From: Clostridiales bacterium | GTDB lineage: Bacteria > Bacillota > Clostridia > Saccharofermentanales > Saccharofermentanaceae | Length of the DNA stretch: 56,755 nt | NCBI GenBank assembly: GCA_017509245.1 | Contig: JAFWQC010000090.1 | Span: 1-56,755 of the forward strand | Direction of reading: 5' to 3' | Shown here: piece after piece, positions 52,702 through 56,755 of the stretch | How positions within the stretch are numbered: the stretch's first letter is position 1 | Layout of the letters: the number at the start of each line of letters is the position of its first letter | The notes under the pieces: generated by a model | Seen by the model: only the letters and a program-made list of their open reading frames with translations | The model's database searches: none | Told to the model about the DNA's origin: nothing | Position numbers and translations under genes: made by a program

Positions 52702-52718
52702 TATAACAAAAGGCTATA
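52702..52718. promoter_or_regulatory. LysR-type operator before the sulfonate importer operon
   Basis: TATAAC-AAAAG-GCTATA matches the dyad at 44140-44156 in layout and length. It overlaps the end of the GNAT gene and lies about 80 bases upstream of the SsuA start. Confidence 0.5.
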
Positions 52719-53208
52719 CGGCGCGGAATGTCAAGCGCATTTGATACCATGTCACTCCACCGTGAAGTGACTTCAAGGTGACACCTTCATTAACAAAACC
52801 GAAACGTGAATAATAAGGTATTAGTTCTTTTTTACACGTAAGAACAAGACCGTCACGGCCCTGCTTTTCCGCTTCACTGATAACATGCTTTATGAGTGTT
52901 CCGGCGCACCCTTTTTTCCTGTATTCAGGAATAGTATTTACACCGAAGATCATCTGCCAGGCGCCGTATTCATCGTGCATTGAGGCATCTTCGTACATCC
53001 TGTCTGTAAGATCACGTTCATCGGTCGCAAAGCCGTCAACAAAAGACACCAGCCTGTCTCCGTCAAAAAGAAGCCAGAAATGGGCAGCATAAACTTTAAG
53101 TCTTTCGTGGAAGTCTTCTTCTGAAGCAGCTTCATTCGGCGGGAAGCATTCCTTCTCGACTGCAGTAAGTATATTAAGATCTTCGATTGTTGCTGTTCTT
53201 ATATTCAT
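52714..53208 (-). CDS. GNAT N-acetyltransferase
   Basis: A 164-residue GNAT: NIRTATIEDLNILTAVE at the start and TIPEYRKKGCAGTLIKHVI for acetyl-CoA binding, then YYSRFGFVNEG. It resembles arylalkylamine-type N-acetyltransferases. The substrate is unknown. It is upstream of the sulfonate operon on the same strand. Confidence 0.85.
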   Translation of the reverse strand: MNIRTATIEDLNILTAVEKECFPPNEAASEEDFHERLKVYAAHFWLLFDGDRLVSFVDGFATDERDLTDRMYEDASMHDEYGAWQMIFGVNTIPEYRKKGCAGTLIKHVISEAEKQGRDGLVLTCKKELIPYYSRFGFVNEGVTLKSLHGGVTWYQMRLTFRAV

Positions 53209-53337
53209 GTCCCTATTCTATACGATACGGCGTAAATGCGTGGTATACCTTTTATTTATCGGAAGCGATAAAAAACGTCTATTATCTTTAATTCCAAGGC
53301 TATTCTATAATTCCTTCCAACACAGGAGGACATGAAT

Positions 53338-54633
53338 ATGGCTTATAATTTCGACACATTAAAAATCCGTGCAGGATATAACCCGCTTGAGCATAACAAC
53401 GCAGTAAGCGTACCGATCTACCAGACAGTTGCATATGAGATGGGAAGCACCGCAAGGGCAGACGCACTCTTTGCTTTTGAGCTCGAAGACCCGCTCTACA
53501 CAAGAGTCTCCAACCCCACAGTCCAGGTGCTCGAAAAGCGCGTTGCAGCACTTCACGGCGTTGATTACGCAGTCGCAGTCGCATCCGGAATGGCAGCTAT
53601 CTCATACACGGTACTGGCCCTTGCAGCAAAAGGCGGCAGGATCCTCACAAGCCCCAGACTCTACGGCGGCGCTGTAGACGGCTTCCACTCGATCCTTGAA
53701 GAGCTCGGCGTTAATTACGACATGATCGCCAACCCCGACGACCCTTACGAATTCGAGCGCAACATCAAGGAAGACACGAAGGCGATCTATATCGAGACAA
53801 TCTCCAATCCTCTCGCAACAGTTCTTGACTTCGATGCTATCGCAGAGATCGCCCACAAGCACGGCATTCCGCTCATTGTAGATAATACGGCTGCTACACC
53901 TTATCTCTTCAATCCTTTCGAGCACGGCGCAGACATCGTCGTATATTCCGCGACAAAGGCTTTATGCGGACACGGCAACGTAATCGCAGGAATTGTCCTC
54001 GAGAAGGGCGGCTTCAACTATGATCCTGCGAAGTTCCCCATCCTCGACAGAAAGCTCTGGTTCTTAAGAGATCGGAACGAGAATCCCAGGAGCATCCTCG
54101 ACATCTTCCCCACATCACCCGTCACGGGCAAGATCAGAGCAGTCCACCTCAATTACCTGGGCGCCGCGCTCTCACCCTTTGACGCATACCTCATTCTTCT
54201 CGGCATCGAGACGCTCTCCGAGAGAGTCGCCAAGCAGACATCTTCAGCTGTTAAGATCGTTAAGTATCTTGAGACAAACAAGCATGTTAACTGGATCAGC
54301 TACCCTTACGCCGCAGGCAGCAAATACAAGGCTCTCGCTGATAAGTACCTTCCGAAAGGCGCCGGCGGAATCTTCTCCTTTGAATTCAACGGCACGGAAG
54401 AACAGAAGCGCAAATTCATCGAATCAGTCAACATCTTCGGCTACCAGGCAAACATCGGCGATGCCAGATCTCTCATCGTTAATCCCGCGCAGACAACTCA
54501 CGGTGAACTTACACACGAGCAGCGTGATGTCACGGGCCTCTCGATCAACACGATCAGATTATCCATCGGCCTTGAAGATCCTCAGGATCTTATCGATGAC
54601 CTTGACCAGGCCTTTGAAAAAGCATTCACTTAA
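53338..54633 (+). CDS. metY: O-acetylhomoserine sulfhydrylase (MetY)
   Basis: A 431-residue PLP enzyme of the Cys/Met-metabolism family: FDTLKIRAGYNP, YTRVSNPTVQVLEKR, ASGMAAI, the PLP Lys in YSATKALCGHGN and the family end NTIRLSIGLEDPQDLIDDL. It makes homocysteine from O-acetylhomoserine and sulfide, or methionine directly when methanethiol is the sulfur source. The latter would use the product of a Mar-like reductase. ATG 53338 is preferred over 53332 because AGGAGG is only two bases from the latter. Confidence 0.94.
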   Translation: MAYNFDTLKIRAGYNPLEHNNAVSVPIYQTVAYEMGSTARADALFAFELEDPLYTRVSNPTVQVLEKRVAALHGVDYAVAVASGMAAISYTVLALAAKGGRILTSPRLYGGAVDGFHSILEELGVNYDMIANPDDPYEFERNIKEDTKAIYIETISNPLATVLDFDAIAEIAHKHGIPLIVDNTAATPYLFNPFEHGADIVVYSATKALCGHGNVIAGIVLEKGGFNYDPAKFPILDRKLWFLRDRNENPRSILDIFPTSPVTGKIRAVHLNYLGAALSPFDAYLILLGIETLSERVAKQTSSAVKIVKYLETNKHVNWISYPYAAGSKYKALADKYLPKGAGGIFSFEFNGTEEQKRKFIESVNIFGYQANIGDARSLIVNPAQTTHGELTHEQRDVTGLSINTIRLSIGLEDPQDLIDDLDQAFEKAFT

Positions 54634-54673
54634 ACTAATTTGCCTAGTCTGAAATCTATAATTATGAGCAAAA

Positions 54674-54702
54674 AACACGGCTGACATTTGTCAGTCGTGT
54701 TT
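54674..54702. terminator. Bidirectional terminator
   Basis: AACACG(G)CTGACA and TGTCAG(T)CGTGTT form a stem that ends metY on the plus strand; the minus-strand side has a run of T residues too. Confidence 0.65.
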
Positions 54703-54729
54703 GTCCGTTATATTCCTGATATATACGAT

Positions 54730-55302
54730 CTAGCCAAGACTGAGCGTAATAGTTACATCACCGTTGCTTAAGAGATCTTTTAATTCCTTTTCTGTCAGAT
54801 CGATCTTGCCGAGTCTTGTATAGGACCAGGAATTAGAACCATAGAACACCACTATCTGATTACCGGAATAAAGAACGATATCGCCAGGCTCAGTTGTTGT
54901 CTGTTTATCGTCTCTGGAGATAGCCTGTCCTATGGAACCTACCTGCTCAAAGCCGCCGTACATAGACATCTTTATTGTCAGCCCTGATGCAGCAAGTTTC
55001 TTCAGATCTTCTACGGAAGCATTATCTTCCCAGGTAACCTGAACTTCCCTTTCTCCGATCTTTAATGTCATTGATCTCGCTGCCTCCGTGACGGTATCAG
55101 TCTCTTCTGTCTGAGCGGCCGTTTCAGACGTTTCAGACATTGCAGTTGCGGTAGTCTTCTCGGCTGTCATTTCGGATATTTCTTTAGCCGAAGCCGTGAT
55201 CTGCGCTGTAGAAGTTGTTGTAGATTCAGGAGCCGCAGAACATCCTGCCAGAGTCATCAGGACTAAGCCTGCAGTCAAAACGGCTGCAATGTTCATTCTC
55301 AT
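54730..55302 (-). CDS. Lipoprotein with cyclophilin-like domain
   Basis: A 190-residue lipoprotein: lipobox LAGC (Cys about 21), a Thr/Ser/Ala/Glu linker (to about 75), then a cyclophilin-like domain (KIGEREVQVTWEDN, MYGGFEQVGSIGQ, GDIVLYSGNQIVVFYG). Small cyclophilin-like proteins of this class are common in Clostridia, and often have no proven isomerase activity. It overlaps the hydrolase gene upstream by four bases (co-translated). Confidence 0.87.
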   Translation of the reverse strand: MRMNIAAVLTAGLVLMTLAGCSAAPESTTTSTAQITASAKEISEMTAEKTTATAMSETSETAAQTEETDTVTEAARSMTLKIGEREVQVTWEDNASVEDLKKLAASGLTIKMSMYGGFEQVGSIGQAISRDDKQTTTEPGDIVLYSGNQIVVFYGSNSWSYTRLGKIDLTEKELKDLLSNGDVTITLSLG

Positions 55303-56288
55303 AAGTATTTCCTCATGAATTCTTCTATATGCTCGAAAGGAATAACATTGAGATTGTCGTACAGATCTGTATGAACTGCACCGGGAATTATCATGAGTTC
55401 CTTGTTATCTTTATACTTGCTGTCTTTTGTCATATTCTCATATGCATCTTTCGAGAAATAACAGGAATGCGCTTTCTCTCCGTGGATGATCAAAACTGCA
55501 CTTCTTATCTCATTCGAGTACCTTAAGATCGGCTGATTCATAAAAGACTCACAGCCTGTAACATTCCAGCCTTCGTTGGAATTAAGGGACCTTGCGTGAT
55601 ATGCCCTTCCCTTGTAGTACTCACTGTAATCCTTCACGAAGAACGGAACATCTTCCGGAACAGGAAGCGGCAGGCATCCGCCTGCACGTTTATAAGTACC
55701 GTTCTTTATGTCTTCAAGGCGCTGTGCAGCCAGAGCTTTCTTCTTCTCATAACGCTTTTCCTCAGAGTCCTCAGAATCGAAATATCCGTTTGCATTAACT
55801 CTGGTCATGTCATACATTGTCGAAGCGACCGTAGCTTTAATACGCGGATCTAATGCTGCCGTATTAAGAGCCATGCCGCCCCAGCCGCAGATGCCGATGA
55901 TTCCGATCCTGTCAGGATCGACTTTCTCATTGAGAGAGAGGAAATCCACTGCTGCCATAAAATCTTCAGTGTTGATGTCGGGAGATGCCATATATCTGGG
56001 TTCGCCGCTGCTCTCTCCGGTATAGGAGGGATCAAATGCTATCGTGATAAACCCTCTCTCTGCCATGGTCTGGGCATAAAGGCCTGAGCACTGCTCCTTG
56101 ACCGCACCAAAGGGTCCGCTTACCGCGATCGACGGAAGTCTTCCTTCTGCACCCTTCGGTACATACATATCTGCAGCTAACGTTATTCCATAACGGTTCA
56201 CAAAGGTTACTTTGCTGTGATCAACCTTATCGCTCTCGGGAAATGTCTTATCCCACTCTGTTACCAGCTTCATATCTTCTGCTTTCAT
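55299..56288 (-). CDS. Alpha/beta hydrolase with Cys at the nucleophile elbow
   Basis: A 329-residue alpha/beta hydrolase. The nucleophile elbow reads GICGWGG, so the nucleophile is Cys rather than Ser, as in dienelactone hydrolase-like enzymes; VDPDRIGIIGICG and IPGAVHTDLYDN (His) complete the triad. A lid insertion spans about residues 165-235. Substrate unknown. It is co-translated with the cyclophilin-like lipoprotein and next to a LysR gene. Confidence 0.9.
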   Translation of the reverse strand: MKAEDMKLVTEWDKTFPESDKVDHSKVTFVNRYGITLAADMYVPKGAEGRLPSIAVSGPFGAVKEQCSGLYAQTMAERGFITIAFDPSYTGESSGEPRYMASPDINTEDFMAAVDFLSLNEKVDPDRIGIIGICGWGGMALNTAALDPRIKATVASTMYDMTRVNANGYFDSEDSEEKRYEKKKALAAQRLEDIKNGTYKRAGGCLPLPVPEDVPFFVKDYSEYYKGRAYHARSLNSNEGWNVTGCESFMNQPILRYSNEIRSAVLIIHGEKAHSCYFSKDAYENMTKDSKYKDNKELMIIPGAVHTDLYDNLNVIPFEHIEEFMRKYL

Positions 56289-56310
56289 CGTTATAAACCT
56301 CCGTGGCTTT

Positions 56311-56529
56311 TTATACTGTTTCCTTCTCTGCTTTCCGGATCAGATAATCCATCCGGTCAACTTTCCTCTGGCTCTCATGCATCTCATCGATCAGGCCGCA
56401 CCGGCACTTCTTAAGATATCTGATAAGTTCCGCATTCTGACCCATGTCATAGAGCTTTCTTGCCGTTCTTTTCTGTTCATCAGTCAATCCTATTTCATAC
56501 AGACTGTCGATCATCATTTTCAAGTCCAT
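56311..56529 (-). CDS. Small helical protein, function unknown
   Basis: A 72-residue, mostly helical and charged protein (LTDEQKRTARKLYDMGQNAELIRYLKKCRCGLIDEM). It has no signal peptide. Small proteins of this kind often lie between a LysR gene and its divergent hydrolase gene. Function unknown. Confidence 0.55.
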   Translation of the reverse strand: MDLKMMIDSLYEIGLTDEQKRTARKLYDMGQNAELIRYLKKCRCGLIDEMHESQRKVDRMDYLIRKAEKETV

Positions 56530-56657
56530 AACCTGATCTCCGCTAAAACTGTTTTTGTCCTTACAAGATCAGTATAAGGGGTTGCCGTGAAGTGCGCTAA
56601 TGAATAAAATGAATATCGTGATATGCCGTATTGGAATATCATAGAAAGGGGTGCCTG

Positions 56658-56755
56658 ATGGAGATAAAGAACCTTCGCTACTTTCTTGCAGTTGCCAGAG
56701 AAGAGAACATGTCCCATGCTGCAGAGCTCATGCATGTGACGCAGCCGACCTTATC
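56658..56755 (+). CDS. LysR-family regulator, N-terminal part only
   Basis: The gene runs off the window. The 32 visible codons start MEIKNLRYFLAVAREENMS and continue to HVTQPTL, a LysR helix-turn-helix. AAAGGGG before ATG 56658 is the ribosome site. It lies divergent from the small protein and hydrolase genes (55299-56529) and probably controls them. Confidence 0.85.
   Translation, partial: MEIKNLRYFLAVAREENMSHAAELMHVTQPTL

Noticed and set aside
53209..53331. SAM riboswitch or T-box upstream of metY
   Set aside because: The 123-base leader has no S-box core, no T-box sequence and no terminator.

Overview
The window reads as chromosomal DNA of an anaerobic, low-to-moderate GC Gram-positive bacterium of the Clostridia, probably a gut or rumen relative of the Oscillospiraceae or Lachnospiraceae. 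The signs are AGGAGG ribosome sites, many lipobox lipoproteins, a sufCBDSU operon without sufA or sufE, Feo iron uptake, ECF-type import and several DtxR and TetR regulators. I saw no rRNA, tRNA, CRISPR array, phage structural gene or intact insertion sequence.

Left part (1-25 kb): iron and Fe-S metabolism. A short DtxR-type regulator is followed by a TetR gene, an ECF importer fused and linked to exporter-type ABC subunits (1655-7946), and a second, paralogous TetR gene. Next come sufC-B-D-S-U (minus strand), xylA, a KilA-N protein and a feoA-feoA-feoB cluster divergent from a second DtxR-type regulator. A 16-base operator with GTTAGC/GCTAAC arms recurs in front of the ECF operon, sufC, xylA and feoA, and a half-matching copy lies in front of the second dtxR, so one metal regulon can be read from the DNA. 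A second 19-base dyad (WCCTAYYGA...TAGGW) overlaps the -35 box of the suf operon, of two apparent small structured RNAs flanking xylA, and of a leader-peptide promoter at 45.3 kb.

Middle part (22-36 kb): housekeeping and surface genes. These include a dihydrouridine synthase, HD hydrolases, an ACT/metallo-beta-lactamase fusion, an SDR-MaoC-VOC operon and several lipoproteins. Three lipoprotein genes share an exact GCAACW-N16-TGTATT promoter that looks like an ECF sigma factor target. Two decayed genes (DinB-like and HIT-like) sit here.

Right part (35.9-56.7 kb): a sulfur-scavenging island. A minus-strand operon encodes nitrogenase-like D, K and H subunits, a NifB with its NifX-type domain at the N-terminus, and a MetNIQ importer. 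There is no nifEN. The best reading is a methylthio-alkane-reductase-like (Mar) enzyme that frees methanethiol from methyl thioethers. A MetY O-acetylhomoserine sulfhydrylase that could use methanethiol is encoded at 53.3 kb, and a sulfonate-type SsuABC importer at 49.8-52.6 kb. Two paralogous LysR genes lie upstream, and TATAAC-type dyads occur in front of the reductase operon, the second LysR gene and the sulfonate operon. In front of the first LysR gene is a 33-codon leader ORF rich in Met and Cys (MMCC tandem), followed by a terminator and a possible antiterminator: a candidate Cys/Met transcription attenuator controlling the regulator of the nitrogenase-like enzyme. This is the most exciting system in the window.
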